Part shown: piece by piece, positions 1 to 5,240 of the stretch
How positions within the stretch are numbered: the stretch's first letter is position 1
How the letters are laid out: each line of letters begins with the position of its first letter
DNA from: JAIPGX01 sp041650475
Lineage (GTDB): Bacteria; Babelota; Babeliae; Babelales; UASB340
Direction: 5' to 3'
Length of the DNA stretch: 6,547 nucleotides
NCBI GenBank assembly: GCA_041650475.1
Contig: JBAZLD010000031.1
Coordinates: forward strand, 1 to 6,547
Made by a program: the position numbers and the translations under genes
The notes under the pieces: generated by a model
Told to the model about the DNA's origin: nothing
What the model saw: only the letters and a program-made list of their open reading frames with translations
Database searches by the model: none

Positions 1-373
1 AGGTTGGCGGCCCTGCGATGCCGTCAACAGCCAGGTTGTTGGCCGCCTGGAATTCTTCGATGGCTTTTTTCGTCTTCGGCCCAAATTTACCGTCAATCTC
101 GCCCGCGTAGAAACCGGCATTTTTCAAGGCGGTCTGGATTTCTTTCTTTTTTGGTTTTTCGGCCGTCGTTGTTTCCGGAGACGTCGCTTCTTGGAGCGGC
201 GCGGACGGCGTTGATGAGATGGTCGTATCGGCATCCGCGGATTCAGGGGCGGGTTGTTCCGTGGAGGGGCACGAGACCGTTGCCGCAGACACATTTTGAT
301 CGGGCGGTGTTTCCATCGTGACACATCCGGATAAGAAAATCATGATTCCTGCGATCATCAGGCTTGTTTTCAT
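1..373 (-). CDS. Lipoprotein with peptidoglycan-binding (PG_binding_1) domain, 3' end cut by window edge
   Basis: The reading frame from ATG at 373 stays open for 124 codons to the left edge, so this is a 5' partial gene. Residues 1-17 form a lipoprotein signal peptide: MKTS, a hydrophobic stretch, then the lipobox LSGC with Cys17 as the lipidation site. Position +2 is Val, not Asp, which by the enterobacterial rule would favour the outer membrane. Residues about 20-73 are a Pro/Thr/Ser/Glu-rich linker. Residues 79-124 match the PG_binding_1 fold, with the typical GEIDGKFGPKT and FQAANNLAVDGIAGP stretches. Such domains bind cell-wall peptidoglycan, so a periplasmic, wall-tethered lipoprotein is inferred. 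Any catalytic domain would lie beyond the edge. The start is supported by AAAGGA shortly upstream of the ATG. The gene has its own consensus promoter about 135 bases upstream. Confidence 0.88.
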   Translation of the reverse strand, partial: MKTSLMIAGIMIFLSGCVTMETPPDQNVSAATVSCPSTEQPAPESADADTTISSTPSAPLQEATSPETTTAEKPKKKEIQTALKNAGFYAGEIDGKFGPKTKKAIEEFQAANNLAVDGIAGPPT

Positions 374-508
374 GGTTCCTTTCGTGCGATGAAAAATTTT
401 TGACGCTGGGATACCTTCTGCAGGAGCGATGGAACAGACGGATCCGGGACGCGGTCTTTTTTGTTGTCTTGACCGGCGGCGCACTTTTTGTCATATGTTT
501 AAGAGAAC
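374..508 (-). other. Putative 5' leader of the lipoprotein mRNA
   Basis: This stretch of about 135 bases lies between the predicted transcription start and the lipoprotein ATG. An ATG at 494 opens a frame that overlaps the lipoprotein gene in another phase, but it has no ribosome binding site and its product is basic and of low complexity, so I do not call it a gene. A weak 5-bp hairpin (CGGTC/GACCG) sits in the first half. I see no recognisable riboswitch. The rest of the gap, 509-657, holds the promoter and a short GC hairpin at 624-636 just past the STAS-PilZ stop. Confidence 0.4.
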
Positions 509-514
509 AGGCTG

Positions 515-542
515 ATTATAGCAATCCCCCCTTCCCTGTCAA
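515..542 (-). promoter_or_regulatory. Perfect-hexamer sigma70 promoter for the lipoprotein gene
   Basis: Read on the minus strand, TTGACA (542-537) and TATAAT (520-515) are both exact consensus, separated by 16 bases (536-521) that include a run of six G. The expected transcription start is near 508. The next gene downstream is the lipoprotein at 373. The 16-base spacer is one base short of the optimum. Confidence 0.82.
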
Positions 543-657
543 GCGATACTTGAATGGTCCTGCGGGGGAGATTATTATTATGCGTGCAGATCAAGGCCCT
601 GAAGACGTCGTCCAGCATCTCATCCGGCTTCGCCGGCCGTATGCCGTTCCCGTGGTT

Positions 658-1380
658 TTATTTTTCGGAAACGATGCGGGAAAGGTTCTTGTCGATAAAT
701 TCCAGTATCCGTTGCTGGGCCGATTGGGAGATGTTGTGGAATTCCACGCCGATGCCGGGATAGAGATGGGGCTGGATGTGTTTGTCCGGGAGCCACACGA
801 CTTTGACATCGAGCCGGAGAGGTTCTTCTTTGTGGGACAACTGCATCGTGAGGACGAATTCGTCTCCCAGACGGAATTGTTGGCATCCGAAAATATAGGC
901 ACCGATACCGCTCAAGTTGACGATTTCGGCTTTGTGGCAGACCGGATTTTTTTGGTATTTGGGGCGCAGCTCGATCTTGATGTCTACGGGGAGGCGTTTA
1001 AATCGCCGGCGCAGCTGGAGTTTTTGAATGTTTTCGATCACCTGATCCTGGCTGAAGGCATCCATGGCCGCCTCCTCGGTGAGGTAGATATCGATCACGC
1101 GATCCAGGCCCGCTACCGTCATGACATTTTTGACGTGGATGGGGACATCGCAGAATTTCATGCGGCCGTTGTTGTTCGTCACTTCTTTATAAGCCAGGAC
1201 AAGGGCCGAGATCCCCATATAATCGATCGTGTCGACTTGTTCGAAGCGGCAGAGGATATCCGTAAAGCCGTCGCGCAGGCACTGGCCGATGGCTTCGACA
1301 AAATTGGCCGCATCCATATCGATGCGGCCTGCCAGTTCCAGTATGATCACATCTTTTTTCTGACGCGCGCGGATCTCCAT
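658..1380 (-). CDS. STAS-PilZ fusion protein, putative c-di-GMP-responsive anti-sigma-antagonist-like regulator
   Basis: The product is 240 residues. Residues 1-110 form a STAS domain of the anti-sigma-factor-antagonist type (MEIRARQKKDVIILELAGRI, then the IDYMGISALV helix start). Residues about 121-240 form a PilZ domain with both c-di-GMP motifs: RRFKR (R125-xxx-R129) and NLSGIG (N155-x-S157-xx-G160). SpoIIAA/RsbV proteins carry D-S-S-G with a serine phosphorylated by a partner kinase; here the tetrad is D53-Y54-M55-G56, so the phosphosite is Met. The inferred role is a cytosolic adaptor that passes c-di-GMP level to a STAS partner, without classical partner-switch phosphorylation. The gene starts 24 bases after the response regulator's stop, probably on one transcript. 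An in-frame TAA four codons upstream limits the start to ATG 1380. No Shine-Dalgarno sequence is visible. The domain calls are firm; the role is inferred. Confidence 0.9.
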   Translation of the reverse strand: MEIRARQKKDVIILELAGRIDMDAANFVEAIGQCLRDGFTDILCRFEQVDTIDYMGISALVLAYKEVTNNNGRMKFCDVPIHVKNVMTVAGLDRVIDIYLTEEAAMDAFSQDQVIENIQKLQLRRRFKRLPVDIKIELRPKYQKNPVCHKAEIVNLSGIGAYIFGCQQFRLGDEFVLTMQLSHKEEPLRLDVKVVWLPDKHIQPHLYPGIGVEFHNISQSAQQRILEFIDKNLSRIVSEK

Positions 1381-1404
1381 GAAGGCGTTTTAAGAGGCCG
1401 GTCC

Positions 1405-1800
1405 CTATGAGGGACGGGGTAAGTCTTTGTGCGTACGGATCGAAGCCTTAATGATGCGTCCCAATTCTTCAAAGCTCGAAGTTTTGGGGAAGAAACCGGA
1501 AACCCCCAGGGAAATCGCCTCGGTCATTCTTTCTTCTTTGGGGTATCCTGTCACGATGACGACCGGAAGAGACTGGTTGAATGTACGGATTTCCCGAAGG
1601 ACGGTTAAACCGTCCATCTCGGGCATCTGGACGTCAAGGAAGACGATGTCCAGCGGCTTGTTCTTAATGATCTCGATCGCCTCCCGGCCCGTATAGCAGA
1701 CCTGGACGTGATGGTGCTTGGTCTCCAGCCAATAAGTCATGGATTCGCAGAATTCCGCCTCGTTATCGACCAATAGAATATTCAGGGCTTTTTCTTCCAT
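1405..1800 (-). CDS. Stand-alone response regulator receiver domain protein
   Basis: The product is 131 residues and consists only of a CheY-like receiver, with no output domain. Residues 7-14 (NILLVDNE) give the acidic pocket: D12, N13 (often Asp) and E14. D56 in FLDVQMPEMDG is the phosphoacceptor, T84 in VIVTGY is the switch threonine, and K106 in GFFPKT is the conserved lysine, followed by Thr rather than the usual Pro. All residues needed for phosphotransfer are present. Family knowledge: such single-domain receivers pass phosphate or bind partners. Its likely partner is the STAS-PilZ protein encoded next in the same direction. No histidine kinase is in the window. The start at ATG 1800 has no Shine-Dalgarno sequence, and a -10-like TATACT lies six bases before it, so a leaderless message is possible. 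Confidence 0.93.
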   Translation of the reverse strand: MEEKALNILLVDNEAEFCESMTYWLETKHHHVQVCYTGREAIEIIKNKPLDIVFLDVQMPEMDGLTVLREIRTFNQSLPVVIVTGYPKEERMTEAISLGVSGFFPKTSSFEELGRIIKASIRTHKDLPRPS

Positions 1801-1806
1801 GTAATA

Positions 1807-1836
1807 AGTATAACCTATGACAGGACGTTTTTTCTA
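1807..1836 (-). promoter_or_regulatory. Candidate promoter for the receiver / STAS-PilZ pair
   Basis: On the minus strand, TAGAAA (1836-1831, 4 of 6 to consensus) and TATACT (1812-1807, 5 of 6) are 18 bases apart. The -35 overlaps the TAG stop of the preceding gene (1836-1834). The -10 ends six bases before the ATG at 1800, so transcription would begin at or next to the start codon. The weak -35 lowers confidence. Confidence 0.45.
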
Positions 1837-2526
1837 CTCTTTTTTTCGTCCTTCGTTTTTTGAAGGGTTTGTTTGGGGTGTTTCTTTTTTTTCAAAATGT
1901 TGTTTTTCCTGGTTCCAGGCGAAAACATCCTCTCCCAAGATAATCCGGGGGCTGCCGGTATCCGTGACGATAGAGACGTCGCGGCTTGTGCCGCGGTTGA
2001 AGAGCTGACGGTATCCTCCCTCGCGCCACTGATAGACAGTTACGTCCTGATAGCGTTCCCCGCCCGGGCTTACGAAGATCATGGCAGGCGGCCTCCCCTC
2101 TTCTAAGGGGATGACGGTGACGCGTCCCGGGCGGTCCATGCCCGTGAATGTCCTGGCGAGGTGATAGTCTTTGTCTGCGCCCATGTCGTAGACCTGGTAG
2201 AACATGTAATTATAAACCGGCAGGAGCTCTTTTTGGGATATGCTGAATGGCGTTTTGTTTTCTTGCTCCGGCATTTCATGCTCGGTGACATACATGGCGA
2301 CGAAACTGATAACGATCTCGGCGTCCGGATCATCGTCGAGGTTCGATTCCAGGTAGATTTCTTCGTTTTTCCAGGCTGGATTATAGGTCAGGAGCCGTCC
2401 GTCATATTCGATTTTTTTGGGTGCGGCAACCTTGGGGGCCGCCAGGCAGGGGCGCGCTGCCGCCAGAAGGAACCCGGTTCCCAAAGACAAGAGGACATAT
2501 CGGACGATCGGCCGCATAGAAGTCAT
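1834..2526 (-). CDS. Secreted/periplasmic protein of unknown function
   Basis: The product is 230 residues with a Sec signal peptide: a basic start (MTSMRPIVRY), a hydrophobic core at about 11-24, and likely cleavage after Ala29 (PCLA/AP). The mature part is mostly polar and beta-like. D64-D66-D68-E70 in NLDDDPDAEIVISF looks like the acidic Ca-binding loop of FG-GAP/VCBS-type repeats, and TVYQWREGGYRQLF is reminiscent of the same class; one such match is not enough to name a family. The C-terminus (213-230) is a charged Lys/Glu tail. The ATG (2526-2524) overlaps the TGA of the upstream coiled-coil gene (2525-2523) as ATGA, with GAAGAAAA before it, which indicates translational coupling. Met4 is an alternative start. 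The two products probably work together at the envelope. I do not recognise a function. Confidence 0.85.
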   Translation of the reverse strand: MTSMRPIVRYVLLSLGTGFLLAAARPCLAAPKVAAPKKIEYDGRLLTYNPAWKNEEIYLESNLDDDPDAEIVISFVAMYVTEHEMPEQENKTPFSISQKELLPVYNYMFYQVYDMGADKDYHLARTFTGMDRPGRVTVIPLEEGRPPAMIFVSPGGERYQDVTVYQWREGGYRQLFNRGTSRDVSIVTDTGSPRIILGEDVFAWNQEKQHFEKKETPQTNPSKNEGRKKE

Positions 2527-3203
2527 TTTTCTTCGGATGATTGGAATTTTTGAAGCAGGCGTTCTTTTTCCTTTAAGACCGCCTCTAACCTTTCGAATTC
2601 AAAACGGGAAACCCACTGCCCCTCGCTTTTGTTGACATTATGTTCTTCGATGGTTTTTTTCTGCGATTCAAGAAGGGTTTTGAAGTTTTTGTTTTCTTCT
2701 CTTAAGCCTTCAAGAAGGGTTTGCGCCTTGCGCAGGGTATCCTCCGTCTCGATGTTTTTTTTCTTCAGGGCCTCATGCTCAGCTTTAAGATGCGTGAGTT
2801 CGTCGCTTTGGCGGCGCCTGGAAGAGATTTCGTTTTCCAGGATTTCTTCTTTGCCGGTCAATTCTTTTTTGAGGGCGGCGTGTTCGTTTTTCAGCTTCTC
2901 GTAACCTTCTGCATCGAAGGCCGTGTTGGCCCGTTCTTTTAAAAGGGCCTGTTCCCGGCCGCGAACCTGTTCTGTTTCTTCCCGGGCGGCTTTCAGTTCG
3001 GTTTCCAACCGGGCGATCTGTTCTTCATGCCGCATGATTTTTTTCTGCAGGACGGCCGTCGGGTCGTTCTCGGGAATTTCGGTTTTGACCGGCAGCGCGG
3101 TACCCAGCATGCGCATCATAGCGGGTTCTTTAAGAAAAAAGAAAATCCCGGCTCCGATCAATCCCAGGAACGCTACGCCCATAACGAGGATTAATAGGTC
3201 CAT
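2523..3203 (-). CDS. Membrane-anchored coiled-coil protein of unknown function
   Basis: With ATG 3203 as start, the product is 226 residues. Residues 2-24 form one hydrophobic helix, and residues about 50-190 and 200-224 are highly charged, Glu/Lys-rich coiled coil. Two internal echoes are spaced in whole heptads: LKNEHAALKK (104-113) and LKAEHEALKK (139-148) are 35 residues apart, and TLLE at 162 and 176 are 14 apart. The frame is open further, to TTG 3260, but that extension runs through the predicted promoter and gives an unlikely N-terminus, so I prefer ATG 3203. No Shine-Dalgarno sequence precedes it. With so short an N-terminus the orientation is uncertain; the basic residues after the helix favour a cytoplasmic coiled coil. 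The gene is coupled by ATGA to the secreted-protein gene. A structural or scaffold role is a guess. Confidence 0.85.
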   Translation of the reverse strand: MDLLILVMGVAFLGLIGAGIFFFLKEPAMMRMLGTALPVKTEIPENDPTAVLQKKIMRHEEQIARLETELKAAREETEQVRGREQALLKERANTAFDAEGYEKLKNEHAALKKELTGKEEILENEISSRRRQSDELTHLKAEHEALKKKNIETEDTLRKAQTLLEGLREENKNFKTLLESQKKTIEEHNVNKSEGQWVSRFEFERLEAVLKEKERLLQKFQSSEEK

Positions 3204-3211
3204 AAGGGAGT

Positions 3212-3240
3212 ATTGTACATAAAAAAGTGCCGGAAGACAA
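3212..3240 (-). promoter_or_regulatory. Promoter for the coiled-coil / secreted-protein pair
   Basis: On the minus strand, TTGTCT (3240-3235, 4 of 6) and TACAAT (3217-3212, 5 of 6) are separated by exactly 17 bases. The -10 ends eight bases before ATG 3203, so the 5' leader would be at most a couple of bases long. It lies back to back with the plus-strand promoter at 3247-3275. Confidence 0.6.
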
Positions 3241-3246
3241 TTCTTT

Positions 3247-3275
3247 ATGAAAAAGATCAAAAGCTATGATATACT
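3247..3275 (+). promoter_or_regulatory. Extended -10 promoter for the small membrane protein gene
   Basis: ATGAAA (3247-3252, 4 of 6) and TATACT (3270-3275, 5 of 6) are 17 bases apart, and TGA directly before the -10 gives the TGn extended -10 element. Transcription should start near 3282, leaving about 60 bases of leader before ATG 3343. Only six bases separate this -35 from the divergent minus-strand -35. Confidence 0.6.
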
Positions 3276-3342
3276 GCTTTTTTATAACTTCTCCCTTGGA
3301 TGTCAGATCACGGCGTCGGGAGTGCGCGGGACGGAGAATTTT

Positions 3343-3642
3343 ATGCTTAAAGAATACAAAGCACAGGCCCTCATGAGCGTATGGGGCGGTTTTCTATTCG
3401 GCGCCCTGGGGTATGTGGTGACGTACCTGGGATCGCCTCACGGTTATTTTGGTTATGTCATGATGACGGGAGGCTATGTCCTTTTGGCCTGCGGCGGATA
3501 TATGTACGCCCGCGGGAAAGGTTATGGCTGGGTGATGGGGTTGCTGGGGATTTTGGGCCCCGTGGGGCTCCTGATTCTCTATGTGCTTCGTGACAAAAGT
3601 GCCCTGATTTTGAGAAAACGCCGTAAAGAAGGATTAGCCTAG
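3343..3642 (+). CDS. Small three-helix membrane protein, function unknown
   Basis: The product is 99 residues with three predicted membrane helices at about 12-30, 35-54 and 62-83, and a basic tail (RKRRKEG). It is rich in Gly and Tyr. The third helix, within KGYGWVMGLLGILGPVGLLI and ending in LRDK, resembles the end of many small, uncharacterised bacterial inner-membrane proteins. ATG 3343 is chosen because GGAG sits six bases before it. The in-frame ATG at 3247 lies inside the predicted -35 element and would add a sequence without membrane-protein character. This is the only plus-strand gene here. It diverges from the coiled-coil gene and converges on lexA. I do not recognise a function. 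Confidence 0.8.
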   Translation: MLKEYKAQALMSVWGGFLFGALGYVVTYLGSPHGYFGYVMMTGGYVLLACGGYMYARGKGYGWVMGLLGILGPVGLLILYVLRDKSALILRKRRKEGLA

Positions 3643-3672
3643 GTTCTCCTTTTGAGCGCAATGAGGAGAACC
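3642..3672. repeat. 9-bp inverted repeat at the convergent gene ends, possible terminator hairpin
   Basis: GGTTCTCCT (3642-3650) and AGGAGAACC (3664-3672) are perfect complements around a 13-base loop that can pair three more bases (TTG/CAA). The stem begins at the last base of the small membrane protein's stop codon. There is no T-run after it on either strand, so it is not a classical intrinsic terminator. It may stabilise or pause transcripts from both convergent genes. Confidence 0.5.
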
Positions 3673-3690
3673 GCCCCTTCCGGGTTAGGC

Positions 3691-3716
3691 CCTGCGCTTC
3701 TTTGGGATGGCGCAGG
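3691..3716. repeat. 7-bp GC-rich hairpin beyond the lexA stop
   Basis: CCTGCGC (3691-3697) and GCGCAGG (3710-3716) pair around a 12-base loop. A smaller GCCC/GGGC hairpin (3720-3733) lies beside it and reaches the last base of the lexA stop codon. Neither is followed by a T-run on the minus strand. On the plus strand the smaller hairpin is followed by TAGAATTTTTT, which could help end the plus-strand transcript. Confidence 0.35.
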
Positions 3717-3732
3717 CTTGCCCTTTTGCGGG

Positions 3733-4329
3733 CTAGAATTTTTTGATGACCGCGATGACTTTTCCCAGGAGGGTAAAGGGGTCGTGGATTTCCGGAAAAG
3801 ACGAATTGGCCGGCTTCAGGAAAAAGCCGGCTTTGTTTTTTTCAAGGATCTTGACGGTCGCCTCGCGGCCGATCAGCGCGGCCACGATGTCTCCCGCGTC
3901 GGCCGTTCGCTGCCGCCTCACCAGGGCGATATCCCCTGTCAGTATCCCTTTTTCTTTCATGCTCTCGCCGCGGATCCTGAGAGCGAAGATCGTGCGATCC
4001 GGGCCGGGGAGAAACATGTCAAGGTCGACGTACTCTTCGACTTCTTCCAGAGCGATATCCGGCATTCCGGCGACGATGGTGCCTACGATCGGGATGCGGA
4101 ATGCCGCCGGCGTCTTGATACTGATGGCACGCGATTGGCGCGGTGTCAGTTTGATGAAGCCCTTGCGAGAAAGGCTCTTGAGGTGATCGCGGGTTGTGCC
4201 GGTGGATTTAAAGCCGAAATGCCTGCCGATCTCCCGGATCGTCGGGGGCCGGCCCGTATGGTGGATGGTCTGCTGAATAAAACCCAAGACCCTGGATTGT
4301 CTGGCTGTGATGCCTTGCGAAACGTTCAT
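3733..4329 (-). CDS. lexA: LexA repressor, SOS-response transcriptional regulator and self-cleaving S24-family protein
   Basis: The product is 198 residues, the normal LexA length. Residues 1-70 form the winged helix-turn-helix (GRPPTIREIGRHFGF, then HLKSLSRKGFI as in LexA). The C-terminal half is the S24 peptidase: the self-cleavage site A87-G88 in VGTIVAGMP, catalytic Ser123 in RGESM and catalytic Lys160 in ATVK are all present, so RecA-stimulated autocleavage should work. Family role: represses DNA-repair genes until DNA damage. Its ATG overlaps the TGA of the upstream small gene (ATGA, 4329-4326), so it is translated as part of an operon with that gene and probably the 127-residue TM gene. 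No canonical E. coli-type or B. subtilis-type SOS box was found upstream; LexA boxes differ widely between phyla. Confidence 0.97.
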   Translation of the reverse strand: MNVSQGITARQSRVLGFIQQTIHHTGRPPTIREIGRHFGFKSTGTTRDHLKSLSRKGFIKLTPRQSRAISIKTPAAFRIPIVGTIVAGMPDIALEEVEEYVDLDMFLPGPDRTIFALRIRGESMKEKGILTGDIALVRRQRTADAGDIVAALIGREATVKILEKNKAGFFLKPANSSFPEIHDPFTLLGKVIAVIKKF

Positions 4330-4646
4330 GGCCTGCTTTTTGAGCGCAGTTTTTTATTGACCTCTCGGAGTTCCGTATAGACTTTCAGGACGCTCTTGCG
4401 CTTAAGCTGGTCGGATGTTAAAAGGGGCGCGATGCACTGTCCGAGCCTGTAATAAAGCTCTTCGCGTTTGGCCTTGAGCATCAATTCTTCGGCTTTTTTC
4501 TTCGTCGTCCCATAGATCGTCAGGAGTTGTTGTTCGCTTTTTTTCAAGGTTTTCAGCGTCTCGCGGCTGATCTTTGAAATATGTTTGTGGGCATCGGGCC
4601 AGATTTCGTTGATTTTTTTCTGGACGGTTTTTTGAAAATCGTTCAT
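4326..4646 (-). CDS. Small helical protein coupled to lexA, function unknown
   Basis: The product is 106 residues, basic, and predicted almost wholly helical with no signal peptide or membrane helix. Residues 1-60 are an amphipathic Lys-rich segment, and residues about 61-103 (EELYYRLGQCIAPLL, then LREVNKKLRSK) look like a short helical hairpin. ATG 4646 has a good AAAGGAG site just upstream. The stop overlaps the lexA start as ATGA, so the two are translationally coupled and this protein should rise and fall with LexA. I do not recognise a family. A DNA- or protein-binding helper is conceivable from its charge, but nothing in the sequence shows it. The gap to the upstream TM gene is 76 bases. 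Confidence 0.8.
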   Translation of the reverse strand: MNDFQKTVQKKINEIWPDAHKHISKISRETLKTLKKSEQQLLTIYGTTKKKAEELMLKAKREELYYRLGQCIAPLLTSDQLKRKSVLKVYTELREVNKKLRSKSRP

Positions 4647-4722
4647 GGAACTCCTTTCGTTTTGCGGCTGATGAAAAACAAAATTTTAACGTTCATCTTC
4701 ACGAATCTGACGCTTATGGTCT

Positions 4723-5106
4723 TTAGAATTTCACGACGTAACCGACCTTTGCGCCTTCTTTGTCCTGAAGATCCGTAGTCCTGAAATCAGGGCGGTTCCC
4801 TTTGACCTGAGCAGGGAATTGGTCCTGAATGATCTTGTCAAAATCGATGTTGTTCTTGAGGGAATCGTAAGCCTGGGCCACGCGCAAAATGGGTTTTTCG
4901 GTGACGGCCAGGTTTACGATGTGGTTGGGCATGTTGCGGTAGAAAAGCATCGGGTTTGGTTCCGAAAGGGACAACTGGATCGCATTCAGAAGGAGATATT
5001 CCCCGATCACGATCACGATCCCCATCTGGAGCACTTTTTTGGCTGTCTGGCGCAGGGCGTTTTTGGCTCTGGATTTTCTGTAGTTTCTGCTCTTGAGCTC
5101 TGTCAT
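4723..5106 (-). CDS. Single-pass membrane protein of unknown function, first gene of the putative lexA operon
   Basis: The product is 127 residues. Residues 1-25 are strongly basic (MTELKSRNYRKSRAKNALRQ), residues about 28-48 form a hydrophobic helix (MGIVIVIGEYLLLNAIQLSL), and residues 49-127 are a soluble domain. By the positive-inside rule the N-terminus is cytoplasmic and the C-terminal domain periplasmic. I see no known motif. ATG 5106 is the first possible start, because an in-frame TAA lies three codons upstream. There is no obvious Shine-Dalgarno sequence. A strong promoter lies about 100 bases upstream, and the next gene follows after 76 bases without an evident terminator, so co-transcription with the helical protein and lexA is likely. 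Confidence 0.78.
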   Translation of the reverse strand: MTELKSRNYRKSRAKNALRQTAKKVLQMGIVIVIGEYLLLNAIQLSLSEPNPMLFYRNMPNHIVNLAVTEKPILRVAQAYDSLKNNIDFDKIIQDQFPAQVKGNRPDFRTTDLQDKEGAKVGYVVKF

Positions 5107-5204
5107 GACTTTTTAAAAAAATTCACGAAGTTATTCTTTTTTATGCGCTTCCGGTAAGGCGCAAGATCGCTGGTGGATTTTTTGTTTTTTTTGACTTCTC
5201 TCCT

Positions 5205-5233
5205 ATTATGGACTTGAATGGCGGAGGTGTCAA
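5205..5233 (-). promoter_or_regulatory. Strong sigma70 promoter for the putative TM protein / helical protein / lexA operon
   Basis: On the minus strand, TTGACA (5233-5228, perfect) and CATAAT (5210-5205, 5 of 6) are separated by the ideal 17 bases. The -35 starts eight bases past the synthetase stop codon (5241-5243). Transcription should start near 5198, giving a leader of about 90 bases that contains long A-runs and a small TGCGC/GCGCA hairpin (5143-5162). Confidence 0.78.
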
Positions 5234-5240
5234 TAGAAAC

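Noticed and set aside
243..494. An 83-codon minus-strand frame starting in the lipoprotein leader
   Set aside because: It has no ribosome binding site, overlaps the lipoprotein in another phase and encodes a basic low-complexity product.
624..636. CCGGC/GCCGG hairpin just past the STAS-PilZ stop
   Set aside because: It is a short stem with a 3-base loop and no T-run, so it is not supportable as an intrinsic terminator.
364..1410. A 348-codon open frame on the plus strand
   Set aside because: It lies antisense to the STAS-PilZ gene, which has clear domain motifs. The plus-strand product has no recognisable domain and no ribosome binding site, so it is a shadow.
1401..1415. GTCCC/GGGAC hairpin over the receiver gene's stop codon
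   Set aside because: The stem is only 5 bp with no T-run. It is too weak to call a terminator, though it might affect expression of the downstream STAS-PilZ gene.
2667..2722. 14-base direct repeat TTCAAGAAGGGTTT, two copies 42 bases apart
   Set aside because: It lies in the coiled-coil gene and encodes the TLLE echo two heptads apart. It is explained by protein repetition, not a separate DNA element.
3203..3260. N-terminal extension of the coiled-coil protein from TTG 3260
   Set aside because: It runs through the -35 and -10 elements and has no ribosome binding site. ATG 3203 places the membrane helix at the N-terminus.
3652..4380. A 242-codon open frame on the plus strand
   Set aside because: It is antisense to lexA, whose catalytic and cleavage residues are all in place. 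The plus-strand frame looks like a reverse-complement artefact.
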